Origin: an uncultured Erysipelotrichaceae bacterium
GTDB taxonomy: Bacteria; Bacillota_I; Bacilli_A; RF39; UBA660
NCBI GenBank assembly: GCA_902764545.1
Contig: CACWWC010000013.1
Span: forward strand, 1 to 46,792
DNA length: 46,792 nucleotides
Direction: 5' to 3'
The translations under genes were made by a program, and so were the position numbers. Below are positions 15,887 through 25,463 of this stretch, in pieces. Every line of letters begins with the position of its first letter. Position 1 is the first letter of the stretch. The notes beneath the pieces were generated by a model. The model saw only the letters and a list, made by a program, of their open reading frames with translations, did not search any database and had not been told where the DNA came from.

Positions 15887-18800
15887 ATTCATTATCCACT
15901 AAAGATTCATAATACTTATATGTTTCTTCTGCCTGTTCTTTATTTTGATTTAATAAAATATCTCCTTCTTTATTAATCTTCTTAAGAGATCGATATCTAT
16001 CCTCTCCCAAAGTAAATTCATCGTAAAGTGAGAAATCAGCTTTGCTATCAAGCTTAAATTCATGACTTTCAGGATTATAATGGAATAATGGGAAATACCC
16101 TGATTGTGTAGCTGTTTTTTCTTCATTAATGGAATTTTTCATTCCTTTAATAATACCTTGAGCAATACAAGGGGCATAAGCAATTATAATACTTGGTCCA
16201 TTATAAGCTTCAGCTTCCTTCATAACTTTGATAGCCTGCATTGCATTAGCACCCAATGAAATAGTTCCAACATATACATGAGGATAGCTCATAGCAATTT
16301 TAGCTAAATTCTTCTTAGCAGTTTCCTTACCGCCAGCAGCAAACTTCGCAACAGCACCAGTTCTAGTAGACTTAGAAGCTTGACCACCAGTATTTGAATA
16401 AACCTCTGTATCCAAAACCAAAATATTAACATTTTCCTTATTTGCTAAAACATGATCTATTCCATTATAACCAATATCATATGCCCAACCATCTCCACCA
16501 ATCATCCATACAGACTTTGGCATAACAAAATCTTTAAGTTTTAATAATCTTTCAATTTTAGTATCATCAATAACATTAATAAGAGCTTGAGCATTTTCTA
16601 TATTCTGTTCTTCACAGTAAGATTTATAAATATCAGCCTCACTTCTCTTAATCTTATCTTTATTATTTTTAATTAGAGTAACGATTTGATTTTTCATTGC
16701 CTCATCAGCAACCTTCATACCAAATCCAAACTCAGCATTATCTTCAAATAATGAGTTTGCCCAAGGGATAGAATAAGGCATAGAAGGAGTGCTAGCTCCA
16801 TATATAGAAGAACATCCTGTAGCATTCGCAACAATCATTCGATCACCAAACAACTGAGTAAGTAATTTAAGATAAGGAGTTTCTCCACATCCAGCACAAG
16901 CACCAGGAAATTCAAATTTCGGACTTACAAACTGACTTCCCTTAACAGTATTTGTTGGCATAACGTCTTTTTTTTCTTTTACCTCATTGAACAAATATTT
17001 ATACTCTTCAGTTTTATTATCATTATGTAACTCACTCTTCATTTTCATAACTAATGCTTTAGCACCTTTTTTACCTGGACAAACTTCACTACACAAACCG
17101 CAGCCTGTACAATCCGGTAAACTAACACCAATTGTAAACTTATAATCCTTATCCTTTATATTTGCATCAAGTAAATTGCGAGAAACAGAATCAGGAGCAT
17201 CAATTACTTCCTTTTCATCAAGTAAGAATGGTCTTACTACGCCATGAGGACATACTAAACTACACATATTACATTCAATACAATTTTCACTACAATAACT
17301 AGGAGCAACATCACTACTATCCCTCTTATCTAACTTAGAAGTGCCAGCCTCAAATTCTCCGTTAGGCATTTTTATGAAACTACTTACAGGTAATGAATCA
17401 CCCTCCATAGAATCAATCACTTCAAACAAAGAACGCCTACCATCAAACTCTACAGCATAATCAACATTAGGAACCTTAACTGGAACTAAACATTCTAGTG
17501 AATTATCAATAGCTTTAATATTCTTTTCAACAAGAGAACCGCCTTTATTAGCAAATTTAACACTTAAATTTTCTTTTATTTTAGAAACAGCAAATGTAAA
17601 ATCAACTATTTTACCAAGTTTAAAAATAATAGTTTCCATAATAGTACTGATCTTACCAGGAATACCTGCCTCATTAGCAATATGAGAAGCATCAACAATA
17701 AACATTTTAATACTTTTAGCTTTTAAAATTTGCTTATCATGACTACTCATCATAGAAAGAACTTCATCTGGACTCAAACTAGTATTAAGAATAAATACAC
17801 CCTTTTCCTTAATTTTATCCAACATTTTAAGTCTTTTTAAATAACTATCTTTAGTACAAACAACTATACTTGCAGATTGAACATAATATGTAGAAGATAT
17901 AGCATTTTTAGCAAACCTCAAATGAGAAATAGTAATACCACCACTTTTTTTAGAATCATATTGAAAATATCCCTGCACAAAAGCATTTGTATAAGTACCA
18001 GTAATTTTCATCAAATCTTTTGAAGCAGAAACCATACCATCACTACCATAACCGTATATTAAAAATTCAATATTTTTGTTTGGTAACCTAAATTTATCAT
18101 CATATGTAATACTTAAATTAGTAACATCATCAGTAATACCTACAGTAAAATTAGAATGTACATCACGTGTATCCAAGAAGTCCAGCACACCCTTAATCAT
18201 AGCAGGTGTAGTGTTTTTACTAGACAAACCATATCTTCCACCATAAACACTAACTCTAGCATCTATCTCTTTAATTGTTTTAACGACATCTAGATATAAT
18301 GGTTCACCATTACTACCAGCCTCTTTCGTTCTATCTAAAACAGCAATCTTTTTTACAGACTTAGGAAGTTCACGTAAAAAATATTTTGTACTAAAAGGCC
18401 TATATAAATGAACCTCCAATAATCCAACGGATTCATTTTTTTCTTTATATAAATACTCAACCGTTTCTCTAACTGTTTCACAAACAGAACCCATCGCAAC
18501 AATAACCTTTGTAGCATTAGGATTTCCATAATAATTAAATGGCTTATAATTCTTTCCAGTAATCTTATTTATCTTCATCATATAATCATTAACTATATCA
18601 GGAAGGTCATCATAATATTTATTTCTAACTTCAGAAGCTTGAAAATAGATATCTTCATTTTGAGCAGTTCCCCTAATACTTGGCTTATTAGGATTCATCG
18701 CTCTATCTCTAAATTCATTCAATTTTTTTTCATCTATTAACTTTTTTAATTTTTCAGTGTCAATTACTTCGACTTTCTGCAGTTCATGACTTGTTCTAAA

Positions 18801-19310
18801 TCCATCAAAAAAATTTACAAAAGGAACACTTCCCTTAATTGCACTTAAATGAGCAACTCCAGTCAAATCCATAACCTGTTGTACAGAACTTTCGGCAAGC
18901 ATCGCAAATCCAGTACTTCTTACAGCATAAATATCTTGATGATCACCAAATATAGACAAAGCATGAGTTGCTAAACTACGAGCAGCTACATTAATAACAC
19001 AAGGAAGCAATTCCCCCGCAATTTTATACATATTAGGAATCATTAGTAATAGACCCTGACTTGCAGTATACGTCGTAGTTAAAGCCCCTGCCTGTAAAGA
19101 ACCATGCACCATTCCGGCGGCTCCTGCTTCACTCTCCATCTCAACCACTTTAACAGGAGTATCAAAGTAATTTAATTTCCCCTCACTACTCCATTTATCA
19201 GTTAATTCTGCCATAGGAGAAGCAGGTGTAATAGGATATATTCCAGCAACTTCAGTAAAACCATAAGAAACGTGAGCTGCCGCTTCATTACCATCCATTA
19301 TTCTCATCAT
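15885..19310 (-). CDS. nifJ: Pyruvate:ferredoxin (flavodoxin) oxidoreductase
   Basis: A single-chain PFOR, 1141 residues, that oxidises pyruvate to acetyl-CoA and CO2 with ferredoxin or flavodoxin as acceptor; it is the main pyruvate route of strict anaerobes. The N-terminus MDGNEAAAHVSYGFTEVAG and GIYPITPASPMAE are canonical. Two 4Fe-4S clusters are carried by CIECNMCSLVCP (about 677) and CTGCGLCSEVCP (about 733). GACAGCGETPY holds further cluster ligands, and the thiamine-diphosphate site is GDGWAYDIGYNGID (about 940) with SNTGGQ. It has an extended -10 at 19336-19344 and GAGAGG before the first ATG. Confidence 0.96.
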   Translation of the reverse strand: MMRIMDGNEAAAHVSYGFTEVAGIYPITPASPMAELTDKWSSEGKLNYFDTPVKVVEMESEAGAAGMVHGSLQAGALTTTYTASQGLLLMIPNMYKIAGELLPCVINVAARSLATHALSIFGDHQDIYAVRSTGFAMLAESSVQQVMDLTGVAHLSAIKGSVPFVNFFDGFRTSHELQKVEVIDTEKLKKLIDEKKLNEFRDRAMNPNKPSIRGTAQNEDIYFQASEVRNKYYDDLPDIVNDYMMKINKITGKNYKPFNYYGNPNATKVIVAMGSVCETVRETVEYLYKEKNESVGLLEVHLYRPFSTKYFLRELPKSVKKIAVLDRTKEAGSNGEPLYLDVVKTIKEIDARVSVYGGRYGLSSKNTTPAMIKGVLDFLDTRDVHSNFTVGITDDVTNLSITYDDKFRLPNKNIEFLIYGYGSDGMVSASKDLMKITGTYTNAFVQGYFQYDSKKSGGITISHLRFAKNAISSTYYVQSASIVVCTKDSYLKRLKMLDKIKEKGVFILNTSLSPDEVLSMMSSHDKQILKAKSIKMFIVDASHIANEAGIPGKISTIMETIIFKLGKIVDFTFAVSKIKENLSVKFANKGGSLVEKNIKAIDNSLECLVPVKVPNVDYAVEFDGRRSLFEVIDSMEGDSLPVSSFIKMPNGEFEAGTSKLDKRDSSDVAPSYCSENCIECNMCSLVCPHGVVRPFLLDEKEVIDAPDSVSRNLLDANIKDKDYKFTIGVSLPDCTGCGLCSEVCPGKKGAKALVMKMKSELHNDNKTEEYKYLFNEVKEKKDVMPTNTVKGSQFVSPKFEFPGACAGCGETPYLKLLTQLFGDRMIVANATGCSSIYGASTPSMPYSIPWANSLFEDNAEFGFGMKVADEAMKNQIVTLIKNNKDKIKRSEADIYKSYCEEQNIENAQALINVIDDTKIERLLKLKDFVMPKSVWMIGGDGWAYDIGYNGIDHVLANKENVNILVLDTEVYSNTGGQASKSTRTGAVAKFAAGGKETAKKNLAKIAMSYPHVYVGTISLGANAMQAIKVMKEAEAYNGPSIIIAYAPCIAQGIIKGMKNSINEEKTATQSGYFPLFHYNPESHEFKLDSKADFSLYDEFTLGEDRYRSLKKINKEGDILLNQNKEQAEETYKYYESLVDNE

Positions 19311-19335
19311 TATATCAACCTCTCAATCATAATTA

Positions 19336-19344
19336 ATTATATCA
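19336..19344 (-). promoter_or_regulatory. Extended -10 promoter of PFOR
   Basis: Minus strand TGATATAAT, 26 bases upstream of the PFOR start. Confidence 0.65.
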
Positions 19345-19374
19345 CAATTAACAATCATTATAAATATTATTATT

Positions 19375-19400
19375 AAAAGAGACAGTAATTTGTCTCCTTT
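19375..19400 (-). terminator. Terminator of the 22.1-19.4 kb operon
   Basis: GAGACA/TGTCTC with a six-base loop, followed on the minus strand by TTTT. It lies just after the stop of the 64-residue protein. Confidence 0.8.
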
Positions 19401-19406
19401 TGTATC

Positions 19407-19601
19407 TTAATCAATTATTTCTATAACACGGGCATAATTAACATTTATTAAATTACCACTATCAAGTTTAATCCAAATAGTATTCTCACCATAATATACT
19501 ATTTTTTCAACAATTCCTTTATATTTTTTTGAAACAGAATTTGCAAATTCTGCCATTTCAATTACAACGTTTTTTCCCTCTATCTCTTTGCTTAGTAACA
19601 T
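19407..19601 (-). CDS. Small conserved-looking protein, SH3-like beta pattern
   Basis: A 64-residue protein with AAGGAGATTTT before the ATG. An amphipathic helix (IEMAEFANSVSKKY) is followed by alternating beta-strand residues (KGIVEKIVYYG, IWIKLDSGNLINV), resembling a small barrel domain. It is the last gene of the operon behind a phosphodiester glycosidase. The function is unknown. Confidence 0.7.
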   Translation of the reverse strand: MLLSKEIEGKNVVIEMAEFANSVSKKYKGIVEKIVYYGENTIWIKLDSGNLINVNYARVIEIID

Positions 19602-19610
19602 AAAATCTCC

Positions 19611-20690
19611 TTACTTATAATTATTCTTGTCAGGAAGTTGAGCTGCCTTCCCCTGTTTATTTGTAACTATCCACGCGTTAGATACTGTCCTTCCACCATA
19701 TTCAGCACCAGCAGATGGTCTATTCCATAGTTTCCCACCAATACTCATTGTACATGATGCACCACCATCCAAGTTAGCAGCATTATATGCTTTATATCTT
19801 AATAATATTTCTATAACATCATTCATAGTAGCACCAGTAGAATAACCCGGAAGTCTTCCTTCAATACTTAATAACAGCACAACTCCGTCTTTTCTTTGAG
19901 CAATAACAGATCTTGGAGCAGTTCCCCATCCGCCATCTCCATGTATTTTAGAAGTATTACCATTTACAATTAAAAATGGTCCAAAGTCAACGGCATCCAT
20001 CATTCCATCAGCAATTGCTTCACTAGGAGATTTATCTGTCAAATACATTTTATGTTCCTTTGTAAACCCAATCAAACCACCAGAACCTCCAGAATGTTCC
20101 CAAATAAGTTCTCCATTTTTTATAATTGCACCATAAGGAATTGAGCCATTTCCCCATCCATCTAAATCTTCAAATCCACCACCATTAATACCAACAAGGC
20201 CATCATTTTCTTTAACTAAAGTATTAACAGATTGTCCAGCTTTACCAAGTTTACTACTTACAGCAAGCTCTACATCACTTGGATCATAAATAGCAGTTAA
20301 CCATCCCTTGTATTTAGATTCATTTAGACGAATAAGCTTAAAAACATCATTACCAGGATCCTTAGTAAATAACTCCTTTTCATATTTACTAGTATATCTC
20401 TTAGTAAACATATCATTATTATTTACAACAATATCATCCAAATTAATCTTTTCAGTATTTAACTCCATATAATTTTCACTCATAATTTTATTAACTGTTT
20501 TCTCATCATACAAAGTATATGCAAGATATTTATGAGACATCGTTGTCATTGCAGTTGGAATCCAAAAAGTTTTAAAATCTTTTGTATTTATAATAACAAG
20601 CCCTAGAACAACACAAATATCCATCAAAAATACAAAAACAGTAAATATACTTAGTTTAAATTTTAGCTTTTTTTTCCTTTTTTTTGCCAT
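19611..20690 (-). CDS. Membrane-anchored phosphodiester glycosidase family protein (NAGPA/DUF2233), copy 1
   Basis: About 359 residues. A basic N-terminus and one TM segment (about 10-33) anchor an extracellular domain. The domain has GINGGGFEDLDGWG, GPFLIVNG, GWGTAPRSVIAQRKDG, LLLSIEGRLPGYS and YNAANLDGGASC, the hallmark blocks of the family that includes N-acetylglucosamine-1-phosphodiester alpha-N-acetylglucosaminidase and many bacterial exopolysaccharide proteins. ATG 20690 is used, preceded by GGGGTGA; an in-frame GTG lies within that site. Its paralog is at 23175-24209; both share an AMTTMxHxxLA segment after the membrane helix. Confidence 0.85.
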   Translation of the reverse strand: MAKKRKKKLKFKLSIFTVFVFLMDICVVLGLVIINTKDFKTFWIPTAMTTMSHKYLAYTLYDEKTVNKIMSENYMELNTEKINLDDIVVNNNDMFTKRYTSKYEKELFTKDPGNDVFKLIRLNESKYKGWLTAIYDPSDVELAVSSKLGKAGQSVNTLVKENDGLVGINGGGFEDLDGWGNGSIPYGAIIKNGELIWEHSGGSGGLIGFTKEHKMYLTDKSPSEAIADGMMDAVDFGPFLIVNGNTSKIHGDGGWGTAPRSVIAQRKDGVVLLLSIEGRLPGYSTGATMNDVIEILLRYKAYNAANLDGGASCTMSIGGKLWNRPSAGAEYGGRTVSNAWIVTNKQGKAAQLPDKNNYK

Positions 20691-20695
20691 AAAAA

Positions 20696-22102
20696 TCACC
20701 CCACAACATAAGGATCATCAATTCTTCCAGTACCACCTTTAATTATATCGGAATTTATTGATATTACAGGAACTATATGCTTCATCTCTTTTACATCAGT
20801 CTCTTCCACAATACCATTAGAATAAGTAACATATTGTACATCCCCTACTGATGAAGTAGTATTATTTCTAAAGAAATCTGTTAATTCATTATTAGAAACA
20901 TAATCAAATAAGTTTAATAAAGAAATAGAGCCATCAAAATTATTACTATAAATATTCTGATAATTATATCCAGTCTCAGCACTCATCTCTCCCAATGGAT
21001 AAGTACTTGTCACAATATAATCCCTATATGGAAGACTATTTAAATAACTGTTTATTAAGTAATATGCAATATTCTTTCTGTCTGAATAATCAAAATGGCT
21101 ACTTGAACCACTATAACTCATTAAAACCTCATCCCCATCAACCACAATGTATCCATTTAAATACATTTTAAGAATTCCGTTATTATCAAAAGAAACTTTA
21201 TAAAGATCATCACCTAACTTAACATAGCTATCTACATAATTAATATCTTTTCCTTGATTTATCACATAAGGATTATTAACTGAGCCATCACCTTGAGATA
21301 CAACTAGGTTCTTATTTAATGTAATAACACTTCTCACACCATAAGCATCTAAATTATCACAAACCTTTATACTACCATCTTCTTCAACATATAAATTTTC
21401 ATTATCAGAACTAAAACCAAGTAAATAAAAAAGTTTACCATTATTTAAAAATCCATCTTTACTTCCACTTCTAATATAATCACTAAGTGTTAAAGAAACA
21501 ACATTATCAGCTTTCCTCTCTTCTCCAGACTTAACAGTCCCCTTCTTTAAAGAATCGATAGTATATGATGTCTTTTTTATAAACTTATTTGGATTTGGGA
21601 TTGTCTTATAATATACACCAGCATGTTCAGAATCATCATCAGTTAACCACAATCTTATATTTGACTTATCATATGATGTCTCTTCCCCCCACATAAACAT
21701 TGATACAAGATCATTACTAACTAATTTAACAGTATTATCCTGGTTAACCTCTAAAACTCTAAACATTCTATTCGCAAACCATACATAATTATTTATCTCC
21801 CGACCTCTAAAATAATACCCAGTTTTATCTTGATAAAGTCCATCACCAGATTGAACTAATTTATTATTTTGAATTATAAGTCCATTTAAAGTCATTTCAG
21901 TATCTTTTTGTTTTTGGCTCTGCAAACTATAGTAATAAAAACATCTACCACCAAAATAAAACAATACAACCAAAGCAAAAACTATACTAATAAAATTAAA
22001 AGCAAATTCTTTAACACCTATGAAATGTTTCTTTTTATTCTTTTGTTTTTTAATATTTTTTGTATGCATATCACTATCTTTTTTCTCTTTCTTTTTAGCC
22101 AT
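20696..22102 (-). CDS. Surface protein with N-terminal anchor and DUF6273-like repeats
   Basis: About 468 residues: a Lys-rich start, one TM segment (about 30-53) and a large extracellular part. The blocks NYVWFANRMFRVLEV, NIRLWLTDD, FYLLGFSSDNENLYV and AYGVRSVITLNKN resemble the DUF6273/C-type-lectin-like fold common in gut Firmicute surface proteins. DSYVKLGDDLYKV starts a second, weaker copy. ATG 22102 has GGAG at nine bases; the upstream in-frame ATG at 22117 would sit at the transcription start given by the extended -10 at 22126-22134. Followed at once by the phosphodiester glycosidase. Confidence 0.75.
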   Translation of the reverse strand: MAKKKEKKDSDMHTKNIKKQKNKKKHFIGVKEFAFNFISIVFALVVLFYFGGRCFYYYSLQSQKQKDTEMTLNGLIIQNNKLVQSGDGLYQDKTGYYFRGREINNYVWFANRMFRVLEVNQDNTVKLVSNDLVSMFMWGEETSYDKSNIRLWLTDDDSEHAGVYYKTIPNPNKFIKKTSYTIDSLKKGTVKSGEERKADNVVSLTLSDYIRSGSKDGFLNNGKLFYLLGFSSDNENLYVEEDGSIKVCDNLDAYGVRSVITLNKNLVVSQGDGSVNNPYVINQGKDINYVDSYVKLGDDLYKVSFDNNGILKMYLNGYIVVDGDEVLMSYSGSSSHFDYSDRKNIAYYLINSYLNSLPYRDYIVTSTYPLGEMSAETGYNYQNIYSNNFDGSISLLNLFDYVSNNELTDFFRNNTTSSVGDVQYVTYSNGIVEETDVKEMKHIVPVISINSDIIKGGTGRIDDPYVVG

Positions 22103-22125
22103 ACAACAACACTCCATCTTTAAAA

Positions 22126-22134
22126 ATTATATCA
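22126..22134 (-). promoter_or_regulatory. Extended -10 promoter
   Basis: Minus strand TGATATAAT upstream of the DUF6273-like gene. It places the start point near 22119 and argues for ATG 22102. Confidence 0.65.
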
Positions 22135-22139
22135 AAATA

Positions 22140-22166
22140 AAAGTATAAGTACAACCCTTATACTTT
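22140..22166 (-). terminator. Terminator of the SGNH operon
   Basis: AAAGTATAAG/CTTATACTTT (22140-22149 with 22157-22166) overlaps the SGNH stop codon. On the minus strand it is followed by a T-rich stretch, then the next promoter. Confidence 0.75.
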
Positions 22167-23165
22167 ACTTTTTATGTAGTCATGAATAAGCTTATTTGTA
22201 GCTCCACCATAATGTAATCCATCCCCAGATGAAAAACCATTTTGTTCTAAAATAGTATAAGTATCAATCCAATTAACTTGATTACTAAGCTTACTTTTAA
22301 TAGAAGAATTAAAATACTGAATACTAGAATTCATGTGGCTATAGCTACCACTACAAGGATTAACTGATACAAAATAAACTGAACTTCCAGAGCTCTTCCA
22401 TGAATTTACATTACTATTTATATAATTGACATAATCAGAAACAATCGAACTAGTACCACTATTATTGCATCCATACATGCAAACATCATTTACACCCATT
22501 AAAATAACAATTGCAGTCCCACTGCCAAAATATTGTTTTGCAGCAGGCATACCAGTTGACTTCATCCAATTTAGTCCCTTCGCTCCCTGAGCAACATAAA
22601 TATCATTTCCAACCATATGAACTCCACCATCAGAATAGTTAGAACTAGTCCAATTACCACTGTAAGTAGCATACATTTGAGTAGTTCTGGAGTCACCTAT
22701 AAAAATGATTTTATTTGCCTTTTGAGTAGTTCTTGAAGATGAATCTCTATTTGTCTCAGTTGTTGCCTTAGCAGTCCCGCGCTGAAAATATGACGGATCA
22801 GACACAATTTTAGCACGTTCTCTGTTAACGTCAATTTCAATGTACTGTGCCTTGTTATTAGAACTTGTATCAATATTGTTCCAACAACTACTAACAATAA
22901 ATGAATCATCTAAAATATAAAATACTGCATTAACTATTACAGGAATAAAAAACATAATAATCAGAGCCAAAAGACTATTAGTAATTCTTTTAGGTAACTT
23001 TTTATCATCTGGTTTATTGACTAACATTATAAATGTATAAACAAGACTTACAATCGCTAGCAAAGGTCCTAGCAATTGAATAAGACCAAGTATTTTTTTT
23101 ACGATTAAAAGAATTTCTTTTAAAGAAGAATCATTACATGAAGTTATAATATCAATGATATGCAT
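22158..23165 (-). CDS. Membrane-anchored SGNH/GDSL hydrolase
   Basis: 335 residues. The first 90 residues hold two or three hydrophobic segments (about 16-49 and 61-85), an arrangement like small TrbC/pilin-type membrane domains. A Ser/Thr-rich linker follows, then an SGNH esterase domain: IFIGDSRTTQ (Ser159), GVND at 224-227 and DGLHYG with Asp315 and His318. Such enzymes commonly remove acetyl groups from extracellular glycans or peptidoglycan. It lies between two envelope genes, so modification of a surface polymer is likely. GAGGTGTGTGA precedes the ATG. Confidence 0.82.
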   Translation of the reverse strand: MHIIDIITSCNDSSLKEILLIVKKILGLIQLLGPLLAIVSLVYTFIMLVNKPDDKKLPKRITNSLLALIIMFFIPVIVNAVFYILDDSFIVSSCWNNIDTSSNNKAQYIEIDVNRERAKIVSDPSYFQRGTAKATTETNRDSSSRTTQKANKIIFIGDSRTTQMYATYSGNWTSSNYSDGGVHMVGNDIYVAQGAKGLNWMKSTGMPAAKQYFGSGTAIVILMGVNDVCMYGCNNSGTSSIVSDYVNYINSNVNSWKSSGSSVYFVSVNPCSGSYSHMNSSIQYFNSSIKSKLSNQVNWIDTYTILEQNGFSSGDGLHYGGATNKLIHDYIKSKV

Positions 23166-23174
23166 TCACACACC

Positions 23175-24209
23175 TCACTTTACAATCCAGAATGTAGACA
23201 TATCTCTTAAGCCGTCACTACCTCCAGCAACAGGAGTATTAATAATAGAATTATTAATCACAAGTTCAGAAGAACTACCTCCATCTAAGTTGGCAGCATT
23301 GTATGCTCCATAATTTTCCATAACGTCACATAAATCAACCATATCTGCACCAATACTAGAAGCAAGTCTTCCATTTATAACTAAAAATAAAACAATTCCA
23401 TCTTGTCTTTGACCAATAGCGGTTCTAGGAGCAATCCCCCATCCTCCATTACCTTTAATAAAACTTCTTTTTCCATTAACAATCAAATAAGGGCCAAATT
23501 CAATAGCATCTCTATATCCAGTTTCCAAGGCTTTTTCTTTAGACATATTTCCAAGAATTAACTTGTTTTCAGTTGTAAATCCAATAAAGCCGCCACCCAT
23601 TCTAGCATCATCATAATCACTAACAACCTTACCATTTGATATAACTGTACCATGAGGAAGTGCTCCATTACTGTTCCAATCAGGATCATAAAAACCCCCA
23701 GCATTCATTGCAATAATAGCACCCTCTCTTTTACTTACGGTTAGTATTGATTCCCCTCTAACACCAAGATAAGCAGTAGTTGCAATACTTACCCGAGAAG
23801 GATCATATATTGCAACTAAAAATCCTTGATAACCCTTACCACTTATATTAATTAATTTATATAGTTCATTAGCCTTATGATTAAGAATTTCCTTCTCATA
23901 TTCATTTTTATATATTGTAGAGGTATACTTCTTAAATCTTATTTGATTAGGATCACTCACCTCATTAACTTCAATTATACTATTCTTCATTAATACTTTT
24001 TGAATATAACTATCACTATAAAGCCACTTAGCCAAAAATTGATGATTCATTGTAGTCATGGCACTAGTTATCCAAAACTCTTTAAAACTATTAATAGGTC
24101 CATAAAACAAAAAAATAAAAGAAGAAAAAAAGATAATATATAAAAAACATACAGTCATAAGTATTTTTCTTTTTAAAGGCATCTTATAACTATTACTTCT
24201 TTTCTTCAT
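23175..24209 (-). CDS. Membrane-anchored phosphodiester glycosidase family protein (NAGPA/DUF2233), copy 2
   Basis: 344 residues with one N-terminal TM segment (about 14-35) and the same extracellular domain as copy 1: AMNAGGFYDPDW, GPYLIVNGK, GWGIAPRTAIGQRQDG, LVINGRLAS and NAANLDGGSSS. The conserved AMTTMNHQFLAKWL segment lies just outside the membrane. The two paralogs are separated by the SGNH and DUF6273-like genes and belong to adjacent transcription units, suggesting a shared envelope pathway with different substrates. GAAGGGG upstream is the ribosome site. Confidence 0.85.
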   Translation of the reverse strand: MKKRSNSYKMPLKRKILMTVCFLYIIFFSSFIFLFYGPINSFKEFWITSAMTTMNHQFLAKWLYSDSYIQKVLMKNSIIEVNEVSDPNQIRFKKYTSTIYKNEYEKEILNHKANELYKLINISGKGYQGFLVAIYDPSRVSIATTAYLGVRGESILTVSKREGAIIAMNAGGFYDPDWNSNGALPHGTVISNGKVVSDYDDARMGGGFIGFTTENKLILGNMSKEKALETGYRDAIEFGPYLIVNGKRSFIKGNGGWGIAPRTAIGQRQDGIVLFLVINGRLASSIGADMVDLCDVMENYGAYNAANLDGGSSSELVINNSIINTPVAGGSDGLRDMSTFWIVK

Positions 24210-24211
24210 AA

Positions 24212-24775
24212 TTATGCCCCTTCTTTACCCTCATACTTCTTATCTTCATTGTAATCAATATATTTCTTCTTAGTTTTATACTCCTTTAATTTAATACCAG
24301 CTTGTTGTAAATCAACATTACACTGACTCACATTTTTATTATAAACTGAAACATCACTGACAAAATAATTCACAACCTGTTCATAAATATTTTTATAATT
24401 AGAACACTTACTATTAACAGAACTATCAGGATAATAAACCTCATCACAAAGTTTATCCATTTTTACTACTTTTTTATCTATCTCATCAACAATATTTTCA
24501 TAATTAGAAAGCTTATTTTCAACTACTGTATAATTAGTTGCTAATTGATCACAAACAATCCCTTGTAAAACCTCAGCATATAAATCATCCCTATAAGATT
24601 CAAAAATAGACGTAGTCGCACTAAAGTCCTCAAAAATACCGTTAACTTCTTCCATCCTATTTAATGTAACTTGTTTATCATTTCTAAGACTTGTAACAAA
24701 TAAAGAGAATCCACCTGACATTATTAAAACAAAACTTAATCCCAAAAGACTATATGCAATCTTATTAATCTTCAT
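24212..24775 (-). CDS. Membrane-anchored helical protein
   Basis: 187 residues: one TM segment (about 8-28) and then a mostly helical, coiled-coil-like extracellular part with several Cys (CDQ, CDEV, SKCSNY, SQCNVD) that may form disulphides. I recognise no family. It is the first gene of the unit 24775-22158, driven by the 24793-24821 promoter, with AGGTGATAAT before the ATG. Confidence 0.7.
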   Translation of the reverse strand: MKINKIAYSLLGLSFVLIMSGGFSLFVTSLRNDKQVTLNRMEEVNGIFEDFSATTSIFESYRDDLYAEVLQGIVCDQLATNYTVVENKLSNYENIVDEIDKKVVKMDKLCDEVYYPDSSVNSKCSNYKNIYEQVVNYFVSDVSVYNKNVSQCNVDLQQAGIKLKEYKTKKKYIDYNEDKKYEGKEGA

Positions 24776-24792
24776 ATTATCACCTAATTATA

Positions 24793-24821
24793 ATTATATC
24801 AAAATACAAACAATTTGTCAT
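24793..24821 (-). promoter_or_regulatory. Promoter of the 24.8-22.2 kb operon
   Basis: Minus strand: ATGACA (24816-24821), 17-base spacer, TATAAT (24793-24798), with the extended TGA directly before the -10. Confidence 0.78.
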
Positions 24822-24834
24822 TATTCCACATCAT

Positions 24835-25461
24835 TTAATCATCATCTTTAGGATAATCAACTATACTTACACAATTTTCATTAAATGTATTCTCACCTCT
24901 TATTAAATCATTACGACTTTCTACATCACCCGAAGCCAATTTATCATAATCTCCTTTTGTAATATTAAACACTTGCACTCTACTATTATAGTCTCGCGAA
25001 TTTAACTGATCTAAAGTTGAAAATTTTACTCCCTTAAATTTTATTTTTTCAAAGTCATCATCACTACTCAAATAACTATCAATATCATCACTAGAGTTAT
25101 TAGTATACCCCTCTACTAAATTAACACCATATAAATTACCACCTTTTTTTATTTTAACAGCAACATACGAATATTCAGGAATATATTTTCCTTTATTAGG
25201 AGATTCAGAAAAACTACCATCATCTAAATAGTCAAAACTAAAAACAATGATATCATCATAATCAGGTACATCAATTTTTAAGCTATCAGCTCTTAACTTA
25301 TACTCAGCTTGTGCAATAAGTCTTTTAGCATCCTCAATATAAGATTTATTTCTATTTTTACCAACTAAGTTCATAACTGTAGGTATTCCCAAAGTCATTA
25401 AAATACCTAACAAAACTATAACAGCCAATAGCTCAACTAAAGTAAAACCTTTTTTTTTCAT
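24835..25461 (-). CDS. Type IV pilin-like protein with prepilin N-methylation site
   Basis: About 208 residues. MKKKGFTLVELLAVIVLLGI is a textbook class III prepilin leader: cleavage after Gly5, methylation of Phe, and Glu at +5 of the mature protein. The rest is a soluble domain with acidic loops. ATG 25461 follows AGGGGAATTGATT. No prepilin peptidase, assembly ATPase or inner-membrane platform gene is in the window, so the pilus or pseudopilus machinery must lie elsewhere. It is the last gene of the glycosyltransferase operon. Confidence 0.85.
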   Translation of the reverse strand: MKKKGFTLVELLAVIVLLGILMTLGIPTVMNLVGKNRNKSYIEDAKRLIAQAEYKLRADSLKIDVPDYDDIIVFSFDYLDDGSFSESPNKGKYIPEYSYVAVKIKKGGNLYGVNLVEGYTNNSSDDIDSYLSSDDDFEKIKFKGVKFSTLDQLNSRDYNSRVQVFNITKGDYDKLASGDVESRNDLIRGENTFNENCVSIVDYPKDDD

Positions 25462-25463
25462 AA

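Noticed and set aside
15401-15892. Longer start of the acidic membrane protein at 15892
   Set aside because: A promoter -10 lies inside the extension and overlaps the PFOR terminator.
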